Shown here in pieces: positions 27,244 through 34,063 of a stretch of 36,514 nucleotides of DNA; the stretch's first letter is position 1, and every line of letters begins with the position of its first letter. Below the pieces are notes generated by a model. The model saw only the letters and a list, made by a program, of their open reading frames with translations. It did not search any database and had not been told where the DNA came from. The DNA is from a virus: the IMG/VR virus record IMGVR_UViG_3300013101_000034, positions 1 through 36,514 of that record; one strand, written 5' to 3'. Position numbers and translations under genes: made by a program.

Positions 27244-27945
27244 CTATTCTGGATAATCAAATATCTTAACCTTATCATCGTAGTACCATTTATACATATC
27301 TCTTCTTAACTTAGCCATATGAAGTTTACCTTCTGCTTTTCTCTTTAAGTTATAAAAGATAACTCCTTCAGCCATAATATCTTTGTTACCACGTTTAGTA
27401 GCAAACCTAGATACTAAGTAGTCCTTAAACCACATACTCCAATTATCAAAGGTTCTATCATGCTCATGGAATGATCTATATTTGAGATGTGCTATAGTTT
27501 TAGTAAATGGATACCAAAGATGTGTGACCATTTTATAAGGGTTAGCTTGAAGTTTAGGTCCAATTAATTCGCCAGCTTGTTCACCGCTTTGTTCAACATA
27601 TCCTTTCCCTATTGATTGAAATACTCCTTCTAATAGGAACCCTTTACCCTTTATTATTTGTAGAGGGTCTATGATATTCTTTCTATTTTGAAGACCAATT
27701 AAACGACCTTTTTTTGTTTTAAGTTTAACATTACTACCATCTAATTTCTCAACCGCTATAGTATCAGGATCATCGAATACCCATTCATATCCTGGATTAA
27801 TTTCATTAACAACTAGATAAGCTTCTGGTCTTCTTAGCATTAATTTTCGTCCATGTTTATTCCAATCATCTCTATCAACTTTAAAGTCTTTTCTAATAAA
27901 AGGACAATGAAGTTTTGGAAAATCACTCATTGGTTCATCATTCAT
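27244..27945 (-). CDS. RNA ligase (ATP-dependent nucleotidyltransferase fold)
   Basis: A 233-residue protein with AAAGGAT before the ATG. Motif I is AVEKLDGSN with adenylated Lys67 and KxDG. Next come RLIGLQNRKNIIDP, FLLEGVF (103-109), the conserved GELIGPKLQANPY (125-137), motif IV AEGVIFYN (Glu193) and motif V HMAKLRRDMY (Lys212). This set and spacing match RNA-ligase-family proteins of the Rnl2-like superfamily. The catalytic core is complete but no C-terminal accessory domain is seen, so it may depend on partners. It sits between the Nudix and exonuclease genes, with a HAD phosphatase in the same operon. The reaction is sealing of 3'-OH/5'-phosphate RNA ends; the substrate is unknown. Confidence 0.75.
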   Translation of the reverse strand: MNDEPMSDFPKLHCPFIRKDFKVDRDDWNKHGRKLMLRRPEAYLVVNEINPGYEWVFDDPDTIAVEKLDGSNVKLKTKKGRLIGLQNRKNIIDPLQIIKGKGFLLEGVFQSIGKGYVEQSGEQAGELIGPKLQANPYKMVTHLWYPFTKTIAHLKYRSFHEHDRTFDNWSMWFKDYLVSRFATKRGNKDIMAEGVIFYNLKRKAEGKLHMAKLRRDMYKWYYDDKVKIFDYPE

Positions 27946-27949
27946 ATTT

Positions 27950-28408
27950 TTATCCTTTATGATATTTTAAGAATTTTTTAGTATTGTCTGAAATATTTTT
28001 TAATTTCTTTATGTCTTGAATAGTCATCCATTTAATACTTCTGTGTTTCTTAGGTTCATTGTTCTTAATTGTTCCACTATATTTTAATATTTCAAAAGCA
28101 TAAGCATGTACCTTTACTATTTTACCTTCTCTTTTATAATTACCCACCCAATTAAATAATAGTTTATATTCACTAACATTAATATTGAGTTCTTCTTTCA
28201 TTTCTTTTTTAATAGTTTTATCTATACTATCTCCTGGATCTACTTTACCTACAGGTAATGTCCAAAAATTAAATTTAACATGGTCTTGCATAAGAACCTT
28301 GTCTTTATTTTTATTCCATATTACACAAGCTATTCCTTTATGATTTTTTAAGTCACCCTTATTATATAGAATTCCTTCTTTTAGAAATTGTAAGTATTTA
28401 TCAATCAT
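27950..28408 (-). CDS. Nudix hydrolase with capsid-targeting-like N-terminus
   Basis: A 152-residue protein. The Nudix box runs from Gly54 (GKVDPGDSIDKTIKKEMKEE) to Ile76. It keeps the catalytic E-M-K-E-E core but has Asp for the first Glu, Lys for Arg and Asn for the late Gly, all mild changes. WTLPVGK before it is typical. The reaction would be hydrolysis of a nucleoside diphosphate linked to another moiety; the substrate cannot be read. The N-terminus MIDKYLQFLKEG closely matches that of the next gene upstream (MISQYLSYLQES), and both share an AAAAAAGGATTATAT leader. That form resembles T4 capsid-targeting peptides cleaved after (L/I)xE. Virion packaging is inference. Confidence 0.8.
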   Translation of the reverse strand: MIDKYLQFLKEGILYNKGDLKNHKGIACVIWNKNKDKVLMQDHVKFNFWTLPVGKVDPGDSIDKTIKKEMKEELNINVSEYKLLFNWVGNYKREGKIVKVHAYAFEILKYSGTIKNNEPKKHRSIKWMTIQDIKKLKNISDNTKKFLKYHKG

Positions 28409-28422
28409 AATATAATCCTTTT

Positions 28423-28905
28423 TTAAATATTTCCGCTTAATATTTTATAATTCCAAAAATAAGATCTTCTACTTTCATTTCCAAATTTAATAATTCTATA
28501 TTGATTTGATAAATTTGTAATCTTGATCTTACCAATTCTTTTAAATAAAGTTTTGTTTAATATCCATATTTCTTTAGTTTGTTTTGCATCTGATACTAAG
28601 TTTCTCTTGATTATGTCACTATTATGTAATATTTTTAATTTATTATAGTTGTTTGGTTCATAAACATCATATATCTTATTTTTATTATCGTTAATTTTAT
28701 TATACCCAATTGCTAATATATTATATTTAATATCAGGTGATACAGATACCCTTGGTATAATATTATTTTCATAACCCTGTTTAGTCATAAAATTATCTGG
28801 AATTTTTGGTGTTATTATTATTCTTTCTTTATTAGATTGATTAAGATGAAATAATCTATGAGGATAAGTAGACTCTTGTAAATAAGATAAGTATTGTGAT
28901 ATCAT
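28423..28905 (-). CDS. Unknown protein with capsid-targeting-like N-terminus
   Basis: A 160-residue protein. After MISQYLSYLQES it continues YPHRLFHLNQSNKERIIITP, then NNIIPRVSVSPDIKYNILAI and KEIWILNKTLFKRIGKIKI. The order 'FHL ... ITP..P.NF.TK.GYE... PRVS.SP.I ... YDVY ... WIL ... IGKI' recalls a small family of phage proteins of unknown function. The FHL and RVS-SP segments are loosely like ADP-ribosyltransferase-type folds, which I cannot confirm. The ribosome site and N-terminal 12 residues are shared with the downstream Nudix gene. If processed like T4 internal proteins it would lose about 11 residues at L-Q-E. Confidence 0.55.
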   Translation of the reverse strand: MISQYLSYLQESTYPHRLFHLNQSNKERIIITPKIPDNFMTKQGYENNIIPRVSVSPDIKYNILAIGYNKINDNKNKIYDVYEPNNYNKLKILHNSDIIKRNLVSDAKQTKEIWILNKTLFKRIGKIKITNLSNQYRIIKFGNESRRSYFWNYKILSGNI

Positions 28906-28973
28906 ATATAATCCTTTTTTTTAATAACCAAACATAGAATGCATTAAATCAAGTAACATAAAATCTCTAGCTC

Positions 28974-29108
28974 TTAGTAAATATCCAATAAACCAAATAC
29001 AATTAAAAACCCATAAGCAAATGCTAACCACATAACTATTACAATTACAACTGACAATAAAACTGTTGCACCATGAACAATTTTTTTCCATGTGGTTTTT
29101 GGTTTCAT
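28974..29108 (-). CDS. 44-residue single-pass membrane protein
   Basis: A short gene starting MKPKTTWKKIVHGATVLLSV. A basic N-terminus is followed by one long hydrophobic stretch (about residues 11-41) and the ending L-L-D-I-Y. Its ATG overlaps the TGA stop of the HD-domain gene (ATGA), and GAGGGGG lies just upstream, so translational coupling supports it as real. Topology by the positive-inside rule is N-terminus in the cytoplasm. The size fits small phage membrane proteins such as antiholin-like or host-modifying peptides, but no family is recognised. Confidence 0.65.
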   Translation of the reverse strand: MKPKTTWKKIVHGATVLLSVVIVIVMWLAFAYGFLIVFGLLDIY

Positions 29109-29674
29109 TTTACCCCCTCTGGATATTTTAATACATCTGCAGTAGATAGCATATCTAACATATGCACAAATTGTGTTTCAGGATAAAAGTTATGAAAATT
29201 AAAATTATTTTTATTTTTAATATCAGTAGACCATTGACCTGAGTGGAACCTTGCACTTTCTTCCATGACAACTATATCATTATCATCCATAACTTTTCTA
29301 AATGTTTCAAAGTTACCTTTAATTAAATCTCCAATCATCTGATCATGTTGTCCAGTAGTATGTTTTAATTGTCCTTGGTCTCCATATTTTAACCTATCAT
29401 GAAGAGCTATACTAAATAAAAGTCCATCACATCTGCTTGTCTTTAATTTAATTGATAACATTCTAACTATTTTAATCCCTGCATATAACATCTCATATGT
29501 ATGCTCAGCTATATCATGAACAGTTCCATCAGCTCTCTTATGATATTTACCACTAGAGCTTGAAGGTTTATTCCATATATCAGGAATCATCTTATCTATT
29601 CCTAACCAAAGTTTAAACCCTCCTTGTGTCATATTTTTTTCTAACAACTCATTGATCTTCTCTTGAAATTTCAC
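29105..29674 (-). CDS. HD-domain metal-dependent phosphohydrolase
   Basis: A 189-residue protein with a GTG start and GGGAG about 11 bases upstream. Metal-site residues are visible: His53/His58 (TVHDIAEHTYEM), the His92-Asp93 pair (IALHDRLKYG), His110-Asp111 (TGQHDQMIGDL), His144 (ARFHSGQW) and Asp180 (MLSTADVLKYP). This is the H...HD...H...D arrangement of HD hydrolases acting on nucleotides or cyclic nucleotides. It is close in length to YfbR-type 5'-nucleotidases but not clearly one. It lies between the 199-residue unknown and the 44-residue membrane protein, with coupled translation to the latter. The substrate is unknown. Confidence 0.7.
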   Translation of the reverse strand: MKFQEKINELLEKNMTQGGFKLWLGIDKMIPDIWNKPSSSSGKYHKRADGTVHDIAEHTYEMLYAGIKIVRMLSIKLKTSRCDGLLFSIALHDRLKYGDQGQLKHTTGQHDQMIGDLIKGNFETFRKVMDDNDIVVMEESARFHSGQWSTDIKNKNNFNFHNFYPETQFVHMLDMLSTADVLKYPEGVK

Positions 29675-29695
29675 TTTTTTTAAACTCCCTTATTT

Positions 29696-30295
29696 TTATG
29701 AATGGTAAGCAACCAATCTTCTAACTGCTATAACCAAATCTCTTAATCCATAAATACCCTGTCTAAGGAATGGTTCATACCCCTTATTTTCAGGATGTTT
29801 TTCATATAATTTACTAACATGTTTAATTCTATCTTCATATTTATCTATTAATTTTTCTAAATCTTTTGAACTTTTAGCATTATACATCTCTGGTATAACT
29901 CTATCTTTAAAATTAAAGTTTAACCAACCAACAGGATCTTTTCCAGTTTTTTTAATATGATCTAAACATTGTTTAAATAATTTATCATTAAGAAAATAGA
30001 AAAATCTCCATCTAGCCCAACCTTGTCTAAATTTTAATAAGAGATTATTACTTCCTGGTTTAATACTTAATTCTCTATTTTTCAATAAAGTTCTAATTTT
30101 TTTTAATACCTTTTGAATTCTTGGAACAACCTTACCTTTTGAATAATGAGCCATGTCAGCAAATGTTCCAATGTCATCAACAATGTCTTCAAACTCTGAT
30201 CCAAGTCCTCTCATAAAACCTTCTTGTTTTATAGAATCTTCGTCTAACTTATGGATAACACTAACATGTTCCATTAAATTTTTTAAATGTGTCAT
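29696..30295 (-). CDS. Hypothetical helical, basic protein
   Basis: A 199-residue protein with GGAGGG upstream of ATG. The N-terminus is MTHLKNLMEHVSVIHKLDED; the rest is largely helical and basic, with KVVPRIQKVLKKIRTLLKNR, KFRQGWARWRFFYFLNDKL and a closing GLRDLVIAVRRLVAYHS. Tryptophan and arginine clusters suggest nucleic-acid or membrane contact. I do not recognise the family. The N-terminal L-M-E could be another capsid-targeting cleavage site, but the fit is weak. It directly follows the caspase-like gene (70-base gap) in the accessory operon. Confidence 0.6.
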   Translation of the reverse strand: MTHLKNLMEHVSVIHKLDEDSIKQEGFMRGLGSEFEDIVDDIGTFADMAHYSKGKVVPRIQKVLKKIRTLLKNRELSIKPGSNNLLLKFRQGWARWRFFYFLNDKLFKQCLDHIKKTGKDPVGWLNFNFKDRVIPEMYNAKSSKDLEKLIDKYEDRIKHVSKLYEKHPENKGYEPFLRQGIYGLRDLVIAVRRLVAYHS

Positions 30296-30324
30296 CTATC
30301 TACCCTCCATTATATATCGATTTT

Positions 30325-30345
30325 CTATATATATTATTAACTATA
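30325..30345 (+). promoter_or_regulatory. Orphan rightward promoter-like motif, antisense to the caspase-like gene
   Basis: CTATATATATTA matches the first 12 bases of the three plus-strand promoter-like sites and is followed by TTAACTATA. No plus-strand gene lies ahead; it points into the antisense strand of the protease gene. It may be chance in AT-rich DNA. Confidence 0.25.
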
Positions 30346-30365
30346 CGTTTACGTTTTGAGAAAAA

Positions 30366-31349
30366 CTAAACCCCAAATATGTTTCTTTTTTGTATTAAAC
30401 TATCTGGTCCAATTAACTGAGGTTTTTGTGTAAAACCTCCAACATTTAATATTGATATTATATCAGCATGTACAGATTCCCAATTTCTATTCGGGTTAGT
30501 TGAAAGGGTTTGTAATAAACTTGAAGTCATTGCTCCTTGCCACTTGTCATCAATATAAGCATCTGCGCTTGTTTGATTATCTTTACAACCAGATAACAAC
30601 ACATGATCATTACCAATAGATTCACCAACTTTTATAATAGGCAACTCTCTATCAATACTTCTCATTCTTATATCAACAGGTGGTCTTATATATCTAATCT
30701 TATTTGGATTTGAACCGCTAAATTCTATTGTTTTATCAATAGAACCACTATGACACGAATCACATATAAATGTAAAGAAAACTCCATCAGCTTTAGTATT
30801 TAAAATATTTCCAATATCATCATCAGTCAAAGGGTTATTCCAATCTAAATCATGAGGACATAATATTTCATCTAGTTGATCTTCCAATTCATCCTCAACA
30901 CCTCTATCTCTAATTTGAGAACCATGACCAGAATAATGTAATACTAATTCATCTCCTGCAACAATATGATCAACCAACCATGCCATTCTATGCATAATAT
31001 TAGATCCTGTTGCTCTTTCATCAGTTAGTATTCTTATATTATCTGGTTTAAATCCATATCGTTTAATTAATATTTCATACATACCTTTAACATCATTAAC
31101 ACAACCATTAAGGTCAGCATTAAGATTAGGATCATATTTATTTATTCCAATGAGAACAGCAAACTTAGATGGCTCTCTTTGATTATCTATTGACCCTGGA
31201 ATATAATAATCATCCATACTTGTCGCATCAGGGTCACTCCATGGATCAGGTACTTCATTAGCTGTAGTCTCATCATATATCTCAGGAGGAATAGATGTAA
31301 CAGTAAATAAATTTTTAAACCAATTTAATATCATCATTATAAATTTCAT
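30366..31349 (-). CDS. Caspase/metacaspase-like cysteine protease (clan CD) with N-terminal hydrophobic segment
   Basis: A 327-residue protein. Residues 1-18 (MKFIMMILNWFKNLFTV) are a short hydrophobic, amphipathic segment. The catalytic domain starts at FAVLIGINKYDPN (63-75), with D-L-N-G-C-V-N-D-V (79-87), the catalytic His142 in LHYSGHGSQ, the acidic pocket segment DELEDQLDEILCPHD, and the catalytic Cys199 in FICDSCHSGS. The p10-like part has LLSGCKDNQTSADAY and WQGAMTSSLLQTL, then QKPQLIG. All these blocks match complete type I metacaspase/orthocaspase domains, which cleave after basic residues; specificity here is unknown. Its ATG overlaps the TGA of the HAD gene (ATGA). Possible roles are host-protein cleavage, virion protein maturation or blocking host suicide systems. 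The gene is intact, so activity is likely. Confidence 0.88.
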   Translation of the reverse strand: MKFIMMILNWFKNLFTVTSIPPEIYDETTANEVPDPWSDPDATSMDDYYIPGSIDNQREPSKFAVLIGINKYDPNLNADLNGCVNDVKGMYEILIKRYGFKPDNIRILTDERATGSNIMHRMAWLVDHIVAGDELVLHYSGHGSQIRDRGVEDELEDQLDEILCPHDLDWNNPLTDDDIGNILNTKADGVFFTFICDSCHSGSIDKTIEFSGSNPNKIRYIRPPVDIRMRSIDRELPIIKVGESIGNDHVLLSGCKDNQTSADAYIDDKWQGAMTSSLLQTLSTNPNRNWESVHADIISILNVGGFTQKPQLIGPDSLIQKRNIFGV

Positions 31350-31750
31350 ATTTTTATCCCTTGATTGTACATATCATCTAATTTTTGTTGAGCAGAAACC
31401 TCTACATGACTATCATTTATTAATGATTCATCTCCAATTATTGTTCCCTCATTCTTTACGACTTGAATAGCTCTATCATCATAAAATCTTTTAATCTCAG
31501 GTGTTTTAATATTAGTTACTTCAAGTTCTGGCAATCCATTATCATCTAACCAATCAATTATTGCTTCAAGATTATCAGGGTCGTCAGCTCTAGCAGTAAA
31601 TATTACTACCTTTATTCCTTCAGATAACCATTTCTTTACCTTTTCCATCATTTTAGGAATTGGTTTTCCAATAAAATTTCCACCTTTCCACTCATCATGG
31701 TGGGCTAACGTTCCATCCAAATCAACCCCATAGCATACTTGCCTATCCAT
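31346..31750 (-). CDS. HAD-superfamily phosphatase, PNKP-3'-phosphatase-like
   Basis: A 134-residue protein with AGGAGAGG before ATG. Motif I is GVDLDGTLAH (nucleophile Asp10, Asp12), motif II is VVIFTARADD (Thr52), and the late acidic motif is FYDDRAIQV (Asp91, Asp92). No cap domain is present, so it acts on large or end-bound substrates. The DLDGTLA start plus FTAR resembles both polynucleotide 3'-phosphatases such as that of T4 Pnkp and small phage HAD proteins of unknown substrate. It is translationally coupled to the caspase-like gene by ATGA. An RNA ligase further down the operon makes an end-healing role possible. Confidence 0.75.
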   Translation of the reverse strand: MDRQVCYGVDLDGTLAHHDEWKGGNFIGKPIPKMMEKVKKWLSEGIKVVIFTARADDPDNLEAIIDWLDDNGLPELEVTNIKTPEIKRFYDDRAIQVVKNEGTIIGDESLINDSHVEVSAQQKLDDMYNQGIKI

Positions 31751-31783
31751 TTTTCCTCTCCTTAATTTTTTAAATATATCTTT

Positions 31784-31798
31784 ATGGTTATTTGTTCT
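31784..31798 (-). promoter_or_regulatory. Leftward promoter-like motif (AGAACAAATAACCAT)
   Basis: AGAACAAAT lies 34-48 bases upstream of the HAD gene; the distal part of the motif is less conserved than in other copies. It could give the caspase/RNA-enzyme segment its own transcript. Confidence 0.35.
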
Positions 31799-31816
31799 TT
31801 TTTTATATTTAAATTT

Positions 31817-32164
31817 CTATTTGTCATCTTTTCTTCTGTCGTGGGGTACTTTGTTTTTTAAAGATAGGAATCTACTACCCCTCCATAACTTAGTAGGAAT
31901 TCTTACAAACCCACAATCAGTCTCAACAGTAATAGTAAATAATGTTATTTCTTTTATTCTCCCACGCTTACTATAAACCTCAACAGGACTTCCTAATGCT
32001 ATATGTCTATCTAACCTAATTTGAATATATCCTACTATTCCTTCAGCTACTACTTTTAATAACATTAGAACAACGACAACAATTAAAAAGCTAATAACTA
32101 ATGAATCTATATTAGTTTTTTGTATTTGGTCTAAAGCTTCAGCTATTTCTTTTGATCCAGTCAT
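31817..32164 (-). CDS. Mini MscS-like membrane protein (one TM helix plus MscS beta-domain)
   Basis: A 115-residue protein with AAAGGAA upstream. A helix at residues 21-46 (SLVISFLIVVVVLMLLKVVA) is followed by IALGSPVEVYSKRGRIKEI, then TLFTITVETDCGFVRIPTKL. The 'ALG..VEV....G.I.EI...T..V.T..G..+IP...' pattern is the beta-domain that follows the pore helix of MscS-type channels. Normal MscS is about 286 residues with three TM helices; this one keeps only the pore-like helix and the beta-domain. A small oligomeric channel or a decoy partner for host MscS are both conceivable. It is two genes upstream of the caspase-like protease. Confidence 0.6.
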   Translation of the reverse strand: MTGSKEIAEALDQIQKTNIDSLVISFLIVVVVLMLLKVVAEGIVGYIQIRLDRHIALGSPVEVYSKRGRIKEITLFTITVETDCGFVRIPTKLWRGSRFLSLKNKVPHDRRKDDK

Positions 32165-32179
32165 ATTAATATTCCTTTT

Positions 32180-33133
32180 TTAAAATGGGATTTGTAGTTG
32201 AACTCCCCATACAGTTTCATTATCAGTATCCATACCTATAAATGGAGATATGAATAAATTTTCCATCATTGGTAAAGGTTTTCCAATATTGTATTCAATA
32301 GGTGCAATGTATAGATATTCACTATCACTATTAGCTCCAAAACCTACACCAAGAAATCTCCAATCCATATCACCTTTGGTTCTACCATAACTAAATAAAC
32401 TAGCTTCTATTGCTGCAAATGAATCACTAGCAATATTTAATCCTAATGAAAATCTAGGGTTCCACATAAATGATTTTTCTTTTGGTGGTTTTTCTACCCA
32501 GTTAATACTCTTAATATCTATTGGAAATTTTTTATCTTTATCTTTATCAAAAACCTTACTAGTCATATAAGCTTCTACATAAGCATCTTTTCTTCCACCC
32601 TTACCATCTTCCTCTCCAATAGCAACATTAGTATAAAGATCTATAGGATATGTACCAGTTGTCCATTTTTTTTCTCCTTTAATATTTGGACTATACATAG
32701 CCCAACCCCAAGGAATTTCATCTTTCTCACCCTTACCCATATCTATCTCTTTTTTTATAGTTACCTCACTATAATTTTTAGATGCATCAGTTTTATCCAC
32801 ATAATTATAACCTACCTGTTCTTTAAAGTCTTGCTTTAATTGAGCTACTATATTTCCTATAGCTATTATTTGTTGATCTCTTGCTTTAACTTCTTCTGTT
32901 ATTTGTTTATTTAATAATTTTATCTGTTCTTGTAATAATTTATTATTATACTCTATTCTTTTAGAAGCAATCCCCTGACCTAGTTGAATCATCTGTTCAT
33001 TATATAATGTTTCTTTGGCATTAAAGTAATCCATAACTTGACCAATTAAAGGAGTCACAATAAAAAAACATCCAACTATAACTGCTATAGTGGATACTGA
33101 TTTAACTGTTATCCATATTTTTTCAAAATTCAT
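32180..33133 (-). CDS. Envelope-spanning-type protein: N-terminal TM helix, coiled coil, beta-rich C-terminus
   Basis: The start is set at MNFEKIWITVKSVSTIAVIV (ATG 33133, GAGGTG just upstream); a longer in-frame GTG start would overlap the ribosome site. Residues 8-32 are a membrane helix. Residues about 40-110 form a coiled coil (NEQMIQLGQGIASKRIEYNN, then KLLQEQIKLLNKQI). The remaining 200 residues are beta-rich with alternating aromatic strands and end V-W-G-V-Q-L-Q-I-P-F, an aromatic C-terminus like outer-membrane beta-barrels. If exported this could bridge inner and outer membranes, as spanins do, but its large beta domain is unlike known spanins. A host-receptor-blocking or envelope-modifying role is also possible. 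Confidence 0.55.
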   Translation of the reverse strand: MNFEKIWITVKSVSTIAVIVGCFFIVTPLIGQVMDYFNAKETLYNEQMIQLGQGIASKRIEYNNKLLQEQIKLLNKQITEEVKARDQQIIAIGNIVAQLKQDFKEQVGYNYVDKTDASKNYSEVTIKKEIDMGKGEKDEIPWGWAMYSPNIKGEKKWTTGTYPIDLYTNVAIGEEDGKGGRKDAYVEAYMTSKVFDKDKDKKFPIDIKSINWVEKPPKEKSFMWNPRFSLGLNIASDSFAAIEASLFSYGRTKGDMDWRFLGVGFGANSDSEYLYIAPIEYNIGKPLPMMENLFISPFIGMDTDNETVWGVQLQIPF

Positions 33134-33153
33134 TTTACACCTCACTTATATAA

Positions 33154-33468
33154 TTATTCTTTGTTAGAAACAATCTTTAAATAGTTTCTATTGTTTGGTT
33201 TATCTATATTATCTCTTTGTTGAATTTTACTTTTAGTTGAGTTTTTAACAAAAGCTAAAGTTTCTAAAATTTGTTTTTTACATTGTATTAATCTAACATT
33301 TAGTTCTGGCCATTTTAAGCTAGAAGCCATATCATTAACTGATGTAATAGAATTTTCTATTGCTCTCATGTGAGAAACAAATAACTTTAACTGCTCTACT
33401 TCTCTACTAATATCTTTCTTATTTTCATTTAGAGACTTATTACCCCCATTAATTATTTTAAAAGACAT
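33154..33468 (-). CDS. Hypothetical helical protein, first gene of accessory operon
   Basis: A 104-residue protein with AGGAG 7-8 bases before ATG. It is mostly helical and charged (MSFKIINGGNKSLNENKKDI, then REVEQLKLFVSHMRAIEN), has a helix-turn near WPELNVRLIQCKKQILETLA and a basic tail. I do not recognise it. It heads the leftward accessory operon, close to a promoter-like motif at 33489-33503, which suggests early translation within that transcript. Confidence 0.55.
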   Translation of the reverse strand: MSFKIINGGNKSLNENKKDISREVEQLKLFVSHMRAIENSITSVNDMASSLKWPELNVRLIQCKKQILETLAFVKNSTKSKIQQRDNIDKPNNRNYLKIVSNKE

Positions 33469-33488
33469 AACACGACTCCTATTTATAT

Positions 33489-33503
33489 TTATTAATATGT
33501 TCT
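33489..33503 (-). promoter_or_regulatory. Leftward promoter-like motif (AGAACATATTAATAA)
   Basis: The motif lies 21-35 bases upstream of the 104-aa gene and is followed by TATAAATAG, which resembles a T4 late promoter box. It is back-to-back with the rightward motif at 33539-33561. Confidence 0.5.
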
Positions 33504-33538
33504 ATTTTAATTATCCTTTCTTATTAAACATTTATAAA

Positions 33539-33561
33539 CTATATATATTAATAAACATAAT
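33539..33561 (+). promoter_or_regulatory. Rightward promoter-like motif before the Cys-rich paralog array
   Basis: It differs from the regulator-gene copy (10324-10346) at one of 23 positions. It lies about 40-60 bases upstream of the first Cys-rich gene, whose ribosome site is AAAGGAAA. Confidence 0.6.
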
Positions 33562-33598
33562 ATAACATAAACTAATTGTATAAAGAAAGGAAATATAA

Positions 33599-34063
33599 AT
33601 GATAATCAAACCAATATGTCATGAAATATATCCTCAAGGGTGTATAGTTTTAGCAAGTTGTAATAAAAAGTGTGAAGATTATATGATATTAGTTAAAGAA
33701 AAAGCTAAAAGAATAAATAGAGATATTAGAACAACAACGCCATTTGGTTTTACTAGACAAAGTTTATATAAATATTTAAGAAATAAGTCATCATGTGCTG
33801 TTTGTGGGAATGATGAAATTGTATGGTCTACTAGACGAAGCTTTGGATCGAATGGAGTTTTAATAGTATCTAATGCACAATGTTCTAATTGTTTAATTGA
33901 ATATAGTATTCAGAGATCTGACATATTAAAAGAGGTTACTTATTTGGAACCATTTAGAAGTCAAGCTTCTCCTTTTGTACCAACTAAATTTCTTAGATTA
34001 TTTAATACTATAGAAAAGGAATTTCAACAAAATGTTAATTCAAGAAATAAAATACATATGTAA
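33599..34063 (+). CDS. Cys-rich paralog 1 (N-terminal Cys cluster plus zinc-ribbon pairs)
   Basis: A 154-residue protein with AAAGGAAA upstream. The N-terminal cluster is ICHEIYPQGCIVLASCNKKC (C-x7-C-x5-C-x3-C). A second set is SCAVCGNDE with NAQCSNCLIEYS about 35 residues later, forming a CxxC...CxxC ribbon. Between them is a basic linker (KYLRNKSS). The same cluster opens four further genes downstream, each overlapping the previous one. No family is recognised; metal-binding regulator, RNA-binding or host-takeover protein are all possible. It ends 32 bases inside the next gene. Confidence 0.7.
   Translation: MIIKPICHEIYPQGCIVLASCNKKCEDYMILVKEKAKRINRDIRTTTPFGFTRQSLYKYLRNKSSCAVCGNDEIVWSTRRSFGSNGVLIVSNAQCSNCLIEYSIQRSDILKEVTYLEPFRSQASPFVPTKFLRLFNTIEKEFQQNVNSRNKIHM

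Noticed and set aside
28906-28973. 12-codon frame (MLLDLMHSMFGY) between the 44-aa gene and its downstream neighbour
   Set aside because: Too short and without a convincing ribosome site.
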